Assembly: GCA_030682175.1 (NCBI GenBank)
Contig: JAUXOM010000068.1
Coordinates: 1-64,000 of the forward strand
Source of the DNA: Rhodocyclaceae bacterium
Lineage (GTDB): Bacteria; Pseudomonadota; Gammaproteobacteria; Burkholderiales; Rhodocyclaceae
Direction: 5' to 3'
Length of the DNA: 64,000 nt
Positions 35,222 through 42,934 of this stretch are shown one piece after another (positions within the stretch are counted from its first letter, which is position 1; every line of letters starts with the position of its first letter). The notes beneath the pieces are model-generated. The model was not told the DNA's origin and searched no databases. It worked only from the letters and a program-made list of their open reading frames with translations. The position numbers were made by a program, and so were the translations under genes.

Positions 35222-36382
35222 TCATCCCGCACCTGCCGAAAAGGGCCTGCTGCCGGAAAGCATTTGCTGGACGGGCATGGCAACGGCCCGATCGTGCAGC
35301 GCATACGCATGCGCGCCGGGATAGAGCACCCACAAGGCATCGAGATGCAAGTCCTCCAGTGCGTGGCGCATGGAGGGCGTCAGGCGAGGCGCATCGGCGC
35401 GCTTGATTTCGAGCCCCAGTCGCTTGCCGTCCAACATCATCAGGGCGTCCAACTCGGCGCCGCCGTGCGTGCCCCAGAAGTAGACTTCATCCGGTTCGAG
35501 TTGCCACAGCGCCTGCTCCAGCACAAAACCTTCCCACGATGCGCCGCATTTGGGGTGCCCCAGCAACGCCGCTTCGTCCGTGATGCCTAGCAGATGGTGC
35601 AAAAGCCCACTGTCGCGCCAGTAAATCTTGGGTGATTTGATCTGGCGTTTGCCGATGTTTTCGTGCCATGGGGTCAATTGGCGGATCAGATAGCTGCCGG
35701 TCAGAATATCGAGATAGCGCCGCACGCTGCCCTCCGAGATCCCGAACGAACGCGCCGGTTCGGCGGCATTCCAGATTTGTCCGTGGTAGTGCGCAAGCAT
35801 GTTGAGAAAACGCTGCAAGGCCGGCGGTGTAATCGAGATACCCAGTTGCGGCAAATCCCGCTCCACCAGTGCCAGCAAGTATTGTTTGCGCCATGCGCGG
35901 CTAGCGGTTTCCGACGCGGAGAGAAAGGCTTCCGGCAGCCCGCCACGCAGCCATAATTTGCCTTGCCGAGTCTCACCGACCTCTTCAAGCGAAAACCCGG
36001 ATATTTCGATGACCTCGATCCGCCCCGCGAGTGATTCGCCGGATTGCCGCAGCAATGCGGGCGACGCACTACCGGTCAACAAAAATCGCGCATCGTGATC
36101 CGTGCGATCGGCCAGCACGCGCAACACGGGGAAAAGTGTCGGCAAGCGCTGCATTTCATCAATCGCCACCAGGCCATGCAGGCCTGCCAATGCCGTCATC
36201 GGTTCGGACAAACGGGCAAAACCGACGGGGTCTTCAAGATCGAAGTAGTTGGCGCTTGCCGTCTTGACGAAGTGGCGCGCCAAGGTTGTCTTGCCCACCT
36301 GACGCGACCCGACCAACGCCACAATGCGACTGCGCCGCAAGGCCACTTCGATTCTGGCAAGCAAACGCTCTCTTTGGATCAT
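35222..36382 (-). CDS. AAA-type ATP-binding protein with DUF4143
   Basis: The 386-aa product has Walker A GSRQVGKTT at residues 25-33, a Walker B-like LVAIDEMQRLP, sensor-like RFLLTGSASPALLR, and a C-terminal DUF4143 region with a PD-(D/E)XK-like ELDALMMLDGKRLGLEIK. Such proteins are common accessory genes; their function is unclear, with a possible role in nucleic-acid processing or defence. It lies inside the pilus/TA region, between mshQ and the orphan nucleotidyltransferase. Confidence 0.85.
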   Translation of the reverse strand: MIQRERLLARIEVALRRSRIVALVGSRQVGKTTLARHFVKTASANYFDLEDPVGFARLSEPMTALAGLHGLVAIDEMQRLPTLFPVLRVLADRTDHDARFLLTGSASPALLRQSGESLAGRIEVIEISGFSLEEVGETRQGKLWLRGGLPEAFLSASETASRAWRKQYLLALVERDLPQLGISITPPALQRFLNMLAHYHGQIWNAAEPARSFGISEGSVRRYLDILTGSYLIRQLTPWHENIGKRQIKSPKIYWRDSGLLHHLLGITDEAALLGHPKCGASWEGFVLEQALWQLEPDEVYFWGTHGGAELDALMMLDGKRLGLEIKRADAPRLTPSMRHALEDLHLDALWVLYPGAHAYALHDRAVAMPVQQMLSGSRPFSAGAG

Positions 36383-36448
36383 ACGAGCATTCTATATTGA
36401 AATTCCTCAACGCAAATGAGCTTTTTCATTGTAAAAACCCCGCAAACC

Positions 36449-36468
36449 GCCGTCCCGCCAGCGCCGAC
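36449..36468 (-). repeat. family B 20-nt element after mshQ
   Basis: Exact short form GTCGGCG-CTGGCGGGACGGC on the minus strand, just after the mshQ stop. Confidence 0.9.
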
Positions 36469-36477
36469 TTTTCGTGG

Positions 36478-39400
36478 TCAATAGCGTTCGCGCAGGTAGA
36501 TGTAGGGGGCCTTGGGAGAGCCGAACTTGATCCGCGCCACCGGGTTCCTGTCGTAGGCGCTGCCGCACCAGTTGCCGAGCAGGTGGTTGAGCGGGGCGGC
36601 TCCGGTGTAGCCGGTCGGGCCATTGGTCCAGGAGGCGAGACAAGCATTGGCGGCGGCGCTACCGGCACCAAGGTCGAGGACGACATCGAGCGAGCCGGCG
36701 CTGGCCGGCTTGGCGAGCACCAGGTCCCACCAGCCATTGCTGCGCAGCTCGATGGCGCTGAAGGATGACCCGATCCCGGCAGGATTGCGATTGCCGAGGG
36801 CGACGTTGCCCGAGGCAAGGCTGGCCCCGGTGCAGGAATCGTCGGTATTGTTGCGCCACTCGGTGCAACTCGTGCCACTCACCGCATTGCAGTACAGGGT
36901 GCGCGCCGGTACGCGGATGGGCAGGAGTTCCGAACCGTAGGCATTATCAAGGCGCAGGACGCCGAAGCGCTGCACGGAGGAACCCAGCGACACGGCAGTG
37001 GCCAGGGTCACACCGTCCGCGTCGACGGGCAAGGCGCTGACGGTCACGGTAGTGGCTTGTGCCGGATTGGTTGGTCGCTTGATCGTGTGCTTGGCTGTGA
37101 CCGTCGTCGTGCCGGCGACCCAGGTATTGGTATTGGTCGCTGTCGGTGCGGTGCCGCTGTCATCAAGATTGGCGCCTGCCGGCTGGGATGGAGCCCAGGT
37201 GCTGGCGGCAAAGCCAAAGCCGGGCGAAGCAGCGGAGGCTGGCGCGGCACCCCAGACGGTCAGCGGCAACCTGGCCCAGCTGGTGGCACCACTGCCACTC
37301 CCCGCGTAGTTGGCGGTTGTGGCGTTGGCAGTGTTTTGTGCGGTGAGCGTGAAAACCGTGACAAATCCGTCCTGGCCGAAATAGGTGAATGGCGTGGTTC
37401 CTAGACTGCAAGCCGCCGTCGAGGATACTGGTGTGATAGCAAAATGATCCGGCCTGAAACGCCCGATGTTGCCGGTGACGGCGGACGCGAATGTGAGGCC
37501 AAACCAGGCTGGCGGCGAGGCCATGAAACTTGCCACGCCGACCTCGCTCCACGACTGGGTAAACGCCATTTCTCCGCCACTGGTAATGCTTGTTGCAGCG
37601 GTGCCAACACTGCCTGAAGAACCGCCGGAAGGCGCTATCAGCGCATTCACGCCCAGGGGAATCGCCGTGCTGCCGTTGACATAATCTGTCGCCAGCGTTG
37701 TGCCGTCCGAGCACAGCGCCTGAAGCTTCATGTTGAAGGTGGCGCCTGCCGCCTTGAAGACCGCGCAACTCAGGTCGCCGGCCACACAAGCCGCTCCGCT
37801 ATCGGTCACCGTCAAAGCAAAATTCGGATAGGCGATGAAGGCATTGGTTGCTGCCGTCAGCGGGCAGAACGGCGCTGTGGCAGCACAGACGCCACCGTTA
37901 TATGGAGCAGCATCGTGCTTGAAGTTGAGGCCAAATATTTTTCCTGCGTTAGGGTAGCTCACCGCCAGCGTGGCAACACCATTAGTGAAATTGACGTTGC
38001 CGAGATTGTCCGTTGCCGGTTCGGTCTTGTTGGTAATGCCCGTTGTGCTGCCGGTAATGCTCAGGGTACGGTTGCTTGCCTGCACCGTTGCCGTGTTGTC
38101 GGGATCAATGCCTGAGGTAAACCAGGCTTTCATATTTTTGTTGCCGGAGAAGCCGGTAATGACTTCACAGGCCTGGCCACTGCCACTCAGGGTCTTGCCA
38201 TAGGCCGTAAGTGTCACCTGCGTTGCGTCACCGCAAACCTGATTCGCCGGCTGCGCGCTCACCGTGAAGCCATAGGAATGAAAGCTCGTGCAGCTTGTTG
38301 ACGTCGTCGCTACCACGCCATCACTCGCCACGGCACAGACGCTGGCTTCGTTCGGGTAGTAGAGATATGCAGACTTCGATAGCTCGCCCGAGACGAAGCT
38401 GACCGAAGTCGCAACACTGCCGCCGCTGGCGGCGGTGAAATACGCCGCCGACGCGTTAACCGGCACTGTTGTCAGGCTGACGGTCCCGGCGTAATCGCTC
38501 TTTACGGTTGTGCCGTCGGGGCACATCGGTTCCACCGTCACCAATGCCCGCGTATCGGGGCAGGCCAGCGCTGTCGCGGCCTGGGTCAGCCTGAAGGAGC
38601 CCAGCGCACAGCCACAGGGACGCGTTCTCGTACGAAGCACATTAATTTCCGTCGTGGACAGCGCAGTTTCGTAAATTGAAATTTCATCAATATTCCCCGC
38701 GAAACCGAACGCATTGCTTCCTTCTCCGGAAGCGTTGGTTTCAGCGCCAATCGAGGCAATGCCGGCATCGGAGCCGAAACTGGCTTCGGTCCAGCTTGCG
38801 CTCACATTGGCCAACAGGACACCAGCCGCGCTGTAAACATGGATCCTTTTCGTTTTATTGGGAACATCGGCAACTGCCGCAACGAAATACCAGGTGTTGT
38901 TGGCAATCACGTTGGCCGTGTCGAGGATGAGCGCCGAAGGGGTTCCGCGGGTAAAGAACCGCAGCATGCCGTTCCCGCCGTCTGCCAGGCTGAAGCCAAA
39001 CCCCCCCGTATTGTTTTCGTCGTCGACAAAGATGCGTTGCCCCGGCAGCGTATTGTTGGTCGTCCTGATCCACGCGGCGATCGTGAATGCGCCACCGCTT
39101 GCGCCGAGATTCTGAAAACCGGCAGGTAGCGCCACATAGTCCTTGTTGGTCCGGTTGAAAACCCCGTAGCGGCAAGTCCCCGGGTTTCCTGCGATGGCCG
39201 GGGTCGCGCTTGCCGTGCTTGGTTTGGTGGCATTCAAGCTGGCCGCCGTGCCCGGATAGGTGGTCGCGTTGCCGGAACTGTCGGCGACTTCATTGGCCGT
39301 GCCGTTCCAGCTGCTCTCATTCATTGCGTAATAAGCAAGAGCTACCAGGGGAACCTCCCTGATGCGCAGGATCACGGAGGCGCCGGTCGGGCGGTTTGTG

Positions 39401-40170
39401 GCCGTTCCGCTGGCAGTCATCGTGAACACCGGGGCTGCCGTGGCCGTTCCCGCCGTCACAGTGTGATCCGAGACAACCAGTTGCATGTCGCGGCCGTTGC
39501 CGGTTCCCGAATCCTGCCGCTCGGTGTGGGCGCCAAATGTCGCCCCGGTGGACGTTACGGATTGCACGGAGTACGTATGGTTGTCGGTGTTGATGGCGGA
39601 ACCGACGATCAGCATGTCGCCGGCCTGGATGCCCGGATTGCTCGCGCCGGTGACGGACCATGCCGTATTGGCGATATTGTCGCTGCCGCTCGTGGCAGCG
39701 TAATCCCAGGCCGTGCCGGCAACCTTCGAATAACGGAACATCATGCCCATCGAGGAGTTCGCCCCAGGAAGGGAAACTGTAAGGTTGCCGGTTTCGCCAC
39801 CCACCGCCTCCCTGACGAAGATGGTCGAGAAAACCGGCCCCTGATCGTTATTGCTGGTATTGCCGAGACCTCCTTCTCCCTGTCCGACCAAAGTCCAGCC
39901 GGCCGGCGTCACTGGTGGGTCGTCGGGAGAAAACTTGTTGCCGACGACCAGCACCAGCAGGTCGCCGGCAACGATGCCCGCCGGGTGCAGAACGCTGAGC
40001 GACGTGGTGCCGGTCTCCACGTCACCGGCCGCACCGAACGCCACGGCCGCGCGCACCTCGTTATGAAGAGACAGGAAAACCATCGCAGCCAGAAAAATAC
40101 CCGCCGTCCGCTTGGTTGAAAAGGACCGAAGGAGCAACAGTAAAACGGGGACAGACCACGGTTTATTCAT
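36478..40170 (-). CDS. mshQ: MshQ-like large surface/pilus-tip protein (LamG + DUF6701)
   Basis: From ATG 40170 the product is 1230 aa with a signal peptide (about residues 20-43, LAAMVFLSLHNEVRA). Its N-terminal beta domain covers roughly residues 45-280. A concanavalin/LamG domain spans about 300-550 (GAFTIAAWIRTTNNTLPGQR, AFGFAGNIDEISIYETALST). Cys-containing beta repeats follow, and the C-terminal DUF6701-type region contains LRLDNAYGSELLPIRVPART and NGWWDLVL. This matches MshQ, thought to be a tip or surface adhesin of MSHA pili. It is usually downstream of mshP; here it is upstream of mshC. Confidence 0.82.
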   Translation of the reverse strand: MNKPWSVPVLLLLLRSFSTKRTAGIFLAAMVFLSLHNEVRAAVAFGAAGDVETGTTSLSVLHPAGIVAGDLLVLVVGNKFSPDDPPVTPAGWTLVGQGEGGLGNTSNNDQGPVFSTIFVREAVGGETGNLTVSLPGANSSMGMMFRYSKVAGTAWDYAATSGSDNIANTAWSVTGASNPGIQAGDMLIVGSAINTDNHTYSVQSVTSTGATFGAHTERQDSGTGNGRDMQLVVSDHTVTAGTATAAPVFTMTASGTATNRPTGASVILRIREVPLVALAYYAMNESSWNGTANEVADSSGNATTYPGTAASLNATKPSTASATPAIAGNPGTCRYGVFNRTNKDYVALPAGFQNLGASGGAFTIAAWIRTTNNTLPGQRIFVDDENNTGGFGFSLADGGNGMLRFFTRGTPSALILDTANVIANNTWYFVAAVADVPNKTKRIHVYSAAGVLLANVSASWTEASFGSDAGIASIGAETNASGEGSNAFGFAGNIDEISIYETALSTTEINVLRTRTRPCGCALGSFRLTQAATALACPDTRALVTVEPMCPDGTTVKSDYAGTVSLTTVPVNASAAYFTAASGGSVATSVSFVSGELSKSAYLYYPNEASVCAVASDGVVATTSTSCTSFHSYGFTVSAQPANQVCGDATQVTLTAYGKTLSGSGQACEVITGFSGNKNMKAWFTSGIDPDNTATVQASNRTLSITGSTTGITNKTEPATDNLGNVNFTNGVATLAVSYPNAGKIFGLNFKHDAAPYNGGVCAATAPFCPLTAATNAFIAYPNFALTVTDSGAACVAGDLSCAVFKAAGATFNMKLQALCSDGTTLATDYVNGSTAIPLGVNALIAPSGGSSGSVGTAATSITSGGEMAFTQSWSEVGVASFMASPPAWFGLTFASAVTGNIGRFRPDHFAITPVSSTAACSLGTTPFTYFGQDGFVTVFTLTAQNTANATTANYAGSGSGATSWARLPLTVWGAAPASAASPGFGFAASTWAPSQPAGANLDDSGTAPTATNTNTWVAGTTTVTAKHTIKRPTNPAQATTVTVSALPVDADGVTLATAVSLGSSVQRFGVLRLDNAYGSELLPIRVPARTLYCNAVSGTSCTEWRNNTDDSCTGASLASGNVALGNRNPAGIGSSFSAIELRSNGWWDLVLAKPASAGSLDVVLDLGAGSAAANACLASWTNGPTGYTGAAPLNHLLGNWCGSAYDRNPVARIKFGSPKAPYIYLRERY
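40147..40164 (+). repeat. GGGGACAGACCACGGTTT repeat at the mshQ start
   Basis: An 18-base motif overlapping the first mshQ codons. Diverged copies lie at about 41810-41826, 42024-42044 and 42767-42785. Similar motifs often flank REP-associated transposases, but no transposase is present. Confidence 0.55.
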
Positions 40171-40390
40171 GGTTCGACACATGAGAGATAGTCGGCGCTG
40201 GCGGGATGAAATGCCCCGTATGGGGTACGGCGGCCAGCGGTGAGAGCATTTCAAGCACCCGCGATCCCGCGTGTTTGGCCAATGCGGGGTTTTGCAGCCA
40301 CATCTGAATGAAAAATTCCCGCATCTGCTGAGACTGGGCCAGGCGAGCCAGCATGAGATGTTCAGGAATGGTCGTGCAGGTATCAGGCAT
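40163..40390 (-). CDS. small companion of the AbiEii-like nucleotidyltransferase
   Basis: The 75-aa product begins at ATG 40390, inside the end of the nucleotidyltransferase gene. It is predicted helical (PEHLMLARLAQSQQMREFFI). Its last 25 or so residues (AVPHTGHFIPPAPTIS) come from a 41-nt family B element read in frame, so the original stop appears to have been replaced. The partner role is inferred from overlap; the family is not recognised. It overlaps the mshQ start by 8 bp. Confidence 0.55.
   Translation of the reverse strand: MPDTCTTIPEHLMLARLAQSQQMREFFIQMWLQNPALAKHAGSRVLEMLSPLAAVPHTGHFIPPAPTISHVSNHE
40191..40231 (-). repeat. family B 41-nt element in the TA companion gene
   Basis: The + strand reads GTCGGCG-CTGGCGGGATGAAA, a GCCCCGTATGGGG hairpin, then TACGGC. 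Confidence 0.85.
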
Positions 40391-40883
40391 TCGGGTCTTC
40401 TCCCCGCTTGATTTTTTCGAGGGCAACGATGTCAAGTTGGTCCTTGGGCCGATTGGCAATACGCTTCATCGTCAGCAAATCCTCTATCGAAGCGATCATC
40501 ACACGACGGCCGAACAAGTTGCCCGCCACCGCATTGGCCAGCAGTCTCTTGAATGTTACATCAGGGCGCACCAGGACATCCACGACACCACCCCCGGTTT
40601 GCGGCTCACGCAACGGAAACGCCAGCATGCCTTTTTCACGATGCCATTCGTCAATCTGGTCGGCATTTCTGAGGGATTCAATCGGAACCGGAATGGCAGG
40701 TTGCAATCCGTAGCTCTTGGCGACCTCAATGAACCGCACCAGATTTTCATCATTCATCTCCAGAACCAGGTCGATATCGAAGGTGGCGCGTAAAAAGCCG
40801 TGCAACTGAACAGCCAGCCCGCCGACCAGCACATACTGCACTTGTGCGTCCGCAAGCGACTGGAGCAATTCGGTGATCTTCAT
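40383..40883 (-). CDS. AbiEii-like nucleotidyltransferase (TA-type)
   Basis: The 166-aa product has VQYVLVGGLAVQLHGFLRAT followed by FDIDLVLEM (GG and DxD of a nucleotidyltransferase) and a C-terminal IASIEDLLTMKRIANRPKDQ-LDIVALEKI, the dLi-mK..a.R.kD..Di..L pattern of AbiEii/MenT-like enzymes. It is an intact relative of the fragment at 33.9 kb. The overlapping small gene downstream suggests a two-gene toxin-antitoxin or defence module. Confidence 0.75.
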   Translation of the reverse strand: MKITELLQSLADAQVQYVLVGGLAVQLHGFLRATFDIDLVLEMNDENLVRFIEVAKSYGLQPAIPVPIESLRNADQIDEWHREKGMLAFPLREPQTGGGVVDVLVRPDVTFKRLLANAVAGNLFGRRVMIASIEDLLTMKRIANRPKDQLDIVALEKIKRGEDPNA

Positions 40884-40935
40884 GTGTCGAACACTCGTAC
40901 AACTACATTCAGCAGTTCAATTCAGCAGCTCAAAA

Positions 40936-40955
40936 GTCGGCGCTGGCGGTACGGC
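40936..40955 (+). repeat. family B 20-nt element
   Basis: Short form with GGTACGGC ending, between the nucleotidyltransferase gene and hepT. Confidence 0.88.
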
Positions 40956-40988
40956 GGTTGCAAAATAACTGGGGGGCAGGCAACGGTT

Positions 40989-41483
40989 TCATGGCGTTGC
41001 GCCAAAAGTCGGCGCTGGCGGGACGGCAAGTTTTTCTGCACAGTATGCGGCGGCACGCTCATGGATGCGCTCGAGTGTTCCGACCAGATCAAGCATTAGG
41101 GCGATCAAGGCCTTGATGGTTGCTGCGTCTTCTTCATATTCATGCGCGATGGCGTTGCGCACATCGCGGGGTTCCTTCCAGTCCTCGGCACTGTCGATGA
41201 TGCGCGCTTTTTCGGCAAAGGCGAGCACATCCGCCATACCGACCAGAGCAACCCCTTCTTCGAGCGCGATGGCTTTCAACAGCTTGCCCAGACGCTCCTG
41301 ATACTCGGCAAAGCGGATACGGAAAGCGGCAAGGATTTCGGCTTCTGCATCGTTCAGCATGCGCGGTTCAATGGCGGCAATCCCGCCTTGTCGCATGCGT
41401 TGTGCGGAATAGCCCAAGTAGCGGCGCATCCTGTCGAGATCGCGCAGGCGCCGGGCGACGATATCGCGCTGACGATGGCTCAT
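40989..41483 (-). CDS. hepT: HepT-like toxin RNase (HEPN)
   Basis: HepT is a HEPN-fold RNase toxin neutralised by AMPylation by MntA. The 164-aa helical product carries the HEPN motif RNAIAHEY (R-x4-H-x-Y). The ATG overlaps the mntA stop (ATGA). The last residues AVPPAPTFGATP come from a 20-nt family B element at 41008-41027, extending the C-terminus past the HEPN domain. Confidence 0.82.
   Translation of the reverse strand: MSHRQRDIVARRLRDLDRMRRYLGYSAQRMRQGGIAAIEPRMLNDAEAEILAAFRIRFAEYQERLGKLLKAIALEEGVALVGMADVLAFAEKARIIDSAEDWKEPRDVRNAIAHEYEEDAATIKALIALMLDLVGTLERIHERAAAYCAEKLAVPPAPTFGATP
41008..41027 (+). repeat. family B 20-nt element at the hepT 3' end
   Basis: Exact short form, encoding AVPPAPTF on the minus strand. 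Confidence 0.9.
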
Positions 41484-41767
41484 GCGAGCCTCACGCCGGT
41501 TTCGCGGGCGATGGCGTAGATCGGCTGCTCGCGCCGTCCGTCATTGACCACCAGATCGACGTGTTGCCCCAAGGCATCGGCAAGGTCGCCGCGCGTACGC
41601 GCGACGACCAACGGCGACGCCGGTCGAGGCAGTTCAACGTACAAATCGATATCGCCTCCCTTGCTTCCATCATGCACCCGCGAGCCAAAAAGCCATACCG
41701 GCACATCGCCCAGGCGCTGGCGGATCGTTTGCACGGCTGTGGCGATTTGCTCGGGCGCGACTCTCAT
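41480..41767 (-). CDS. mntA: MntA antitoxin nucleotidyltransferase
   Basis: The 95-aa minimal nucleotidyltransferase has VWLFGSRVHDGSKGGDIDLY (GSx10DxD). It AMPylates the HepT RxxxxHxY tyrosine in characterised pairs. It overlaps hepT by ATGA, the standard mntA-hepT order. Start ATG 41767 was chosen; the frame is open upstream through repeat sequence. Confidence 0.83.
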   Translation of the reverse strand: MRVAPEQIATAVQTIRQRLGDVPVWLFGSRVHDGSKGGDIDLYVELPRPASPLVVARTRGDLADALGQHVDLVVNDGRREQPIYAIARETGVRLA

Positions 41768-42086
41768 TTCTTTTCCCTCTCCGGTAAAACAGCGGTAAAA
41801 CAGTAAAATAGGGAAAGACCACGGTTTTCCAGGCTCGGCGGGCAGTATTCTCATGGCACAATCTTCCTCGGGGCTGGCAGCAATCAAGTCGGCGCTGGCA
41901 GGACGGCGTGCCTCGCAGCGGGTATGAAATGCCCCGAATGGGGTACGGCGGTTAGGGGATGAAGCGCCCGCATGAACCGCAGTGGATTCTCCCCGCCCCC
42001 CGCATTCATTGCAATATGGAAACCGGGGACAGACCACGATTTTCTGCTGCACGCAATAAAAGAGCCTCGATTTTCACATCAACAGG
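41768..42086. other. repeat-filled gap between mntA and the MazF-like gene
   Basis: No gene is seen. It holds two diverged GGGACAGACCACGG motifs (about 41810 and 42024) and a 62-nt family B element at 41888-41949. The stretch before the family B copy resembles 42755-42843, suggesting a duplicated spacer. Confidence 0.6.
41888..41949 (+). repeat. family B 62-nt element
   Basis: GTCGGCG-CTGGCAGGACGG, two hairpin inserts (TGCCTCGCAGCGGG and TGCCCCGAATGGGG), then TACGGC. It has the same length as the copy at 35047. Confidence 0.85.
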
Positions 42087-42434
42087 TCAGGCATCGTTTG
42101 CAATCCACTCCGCGAGTCGCCGCCGGATTTGCGCCAATCGCTCATCCCCAATGATCCCGATACTGCCCGCGAGGAGCGTGCCATCGAGCACGGCCAATCG
42201 AGCCAAACGCAATACACTCGGGGCTTTCAGGCCGCTGGCAGCAAAATCGGCATCTGCCGGGGTAAGCACTTCATCAAAATCTGCTTCGGCTTGCTCCAGG
42301 CGCGAGGACACCATGCATACCAGCCAATCGCCATAACGCGAAGCTGGCCGCAACATCAAAACAGGCCGCAATTTCGCCCCTGACAGGTTGGTGTGGGGAA
42401 ACGGGGTGAGGACAATCTGTCCGGCCTGCTTCAC
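42087..42434 (-). CDS. MazF/PemK-like endoribonuclease toxin
   Basis: The 115-aa product starts at GTG 42434, overlapping the antitoxin stop (GTGA) with AGGAG eight bases upstream. Family features are GQIVLTPFPHTNLSGAKLRP at the start, VLMLRP, VCMVSSRL, and APSVLRLARLAVLD in the middle. MazF-type toxins cleave mRNA. The upstream DUF2281 gene is the expected antitoxin. Confidence 0.82.
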   Translation of the reverse strand: MKQAGQIVLTPFPHTNLSGAKLRPVLMLRPASRYGDWLVCMVSSRLEQAEADFDEVLTPADADFAASGLKAPSVLRLARLAVLDGTLLAGSIGIIGDERLAQIRRRLAEWIANDA

Positions 42435-42670
42435 TGCCAATGCTCCTTCAGGTCGTCGCGCGTATAAGCGACGGGGTCGTCTTCGATACCTCGCAGGGCT
42501 TGCTGCAGCGCCATCACGGAGAACTCGGCATCAGTCCATTCGCCATGAGCGAGCGGCTTGCTGCCGACGCCGCCGGACCGGGCTGAAAGAAACTCGACAA
42601 AATCGAAGACTTCAACTTGTTTTTCCTGTGGCAGAGCTTGCAGCCGCTCTATAAGTTCAGCGTATCCCAT
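42431..42670 (-). CDS. DUF2281-type antitoxin
   Basis: The 79-aa product from ATG 42670 has LIERLQALPQEKQVEVFDFV-EFL, the DUF2281/VapB-like helix, and an acidic C-terminus with DDPVAYTRDDLKEHW. It is coupled to the MazF-like gene by overlapping stop and start, so it is the likely cognate antitoxin. Confidence 0.78.
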   Translation of the reverse strand: MGYAELIERLQALPQEKQVEVFDFVEFLSARSGGVGSKPLAHGEWTDAEFSVMALQQALRGIEDDPVAYTRDDLKEHWQ

Positions 42671-42843
42671 ATGTCTTGACTCCTCGCAAAAGAATAACCG
42701 AAAAGCATAACCGGGATCACATAACCGGGGGCAACCGAGGTCAGGCCTCGGTTTATGGAATAACTGAGGACAGGCCACGGTTTTTCGGGAAGGGGGTGCA
42801 GCAATCTCATGGCACGATCCGCATCGGGATAGGGAGCATTAAA

Positions 42844-42863
42844 GTCGGCGCTGGCGGTACGGC
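42844..42863 (+). repeat. family B 20-nt element
   Basis: Short form with TACGGC ending. The surrounding gap 42671-42934 also holds the motif GACAGGCCACGGTTT at about 42769 and has no visible gene. Confidence 0.88.
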
Positions 42864-42934
42864 GATTCCTGGCGGCACCAGATATTATGCCGCAGTGGAT
42901 TCTCCCCTCCACCCGGATTCATTGCAAGGCCGGG

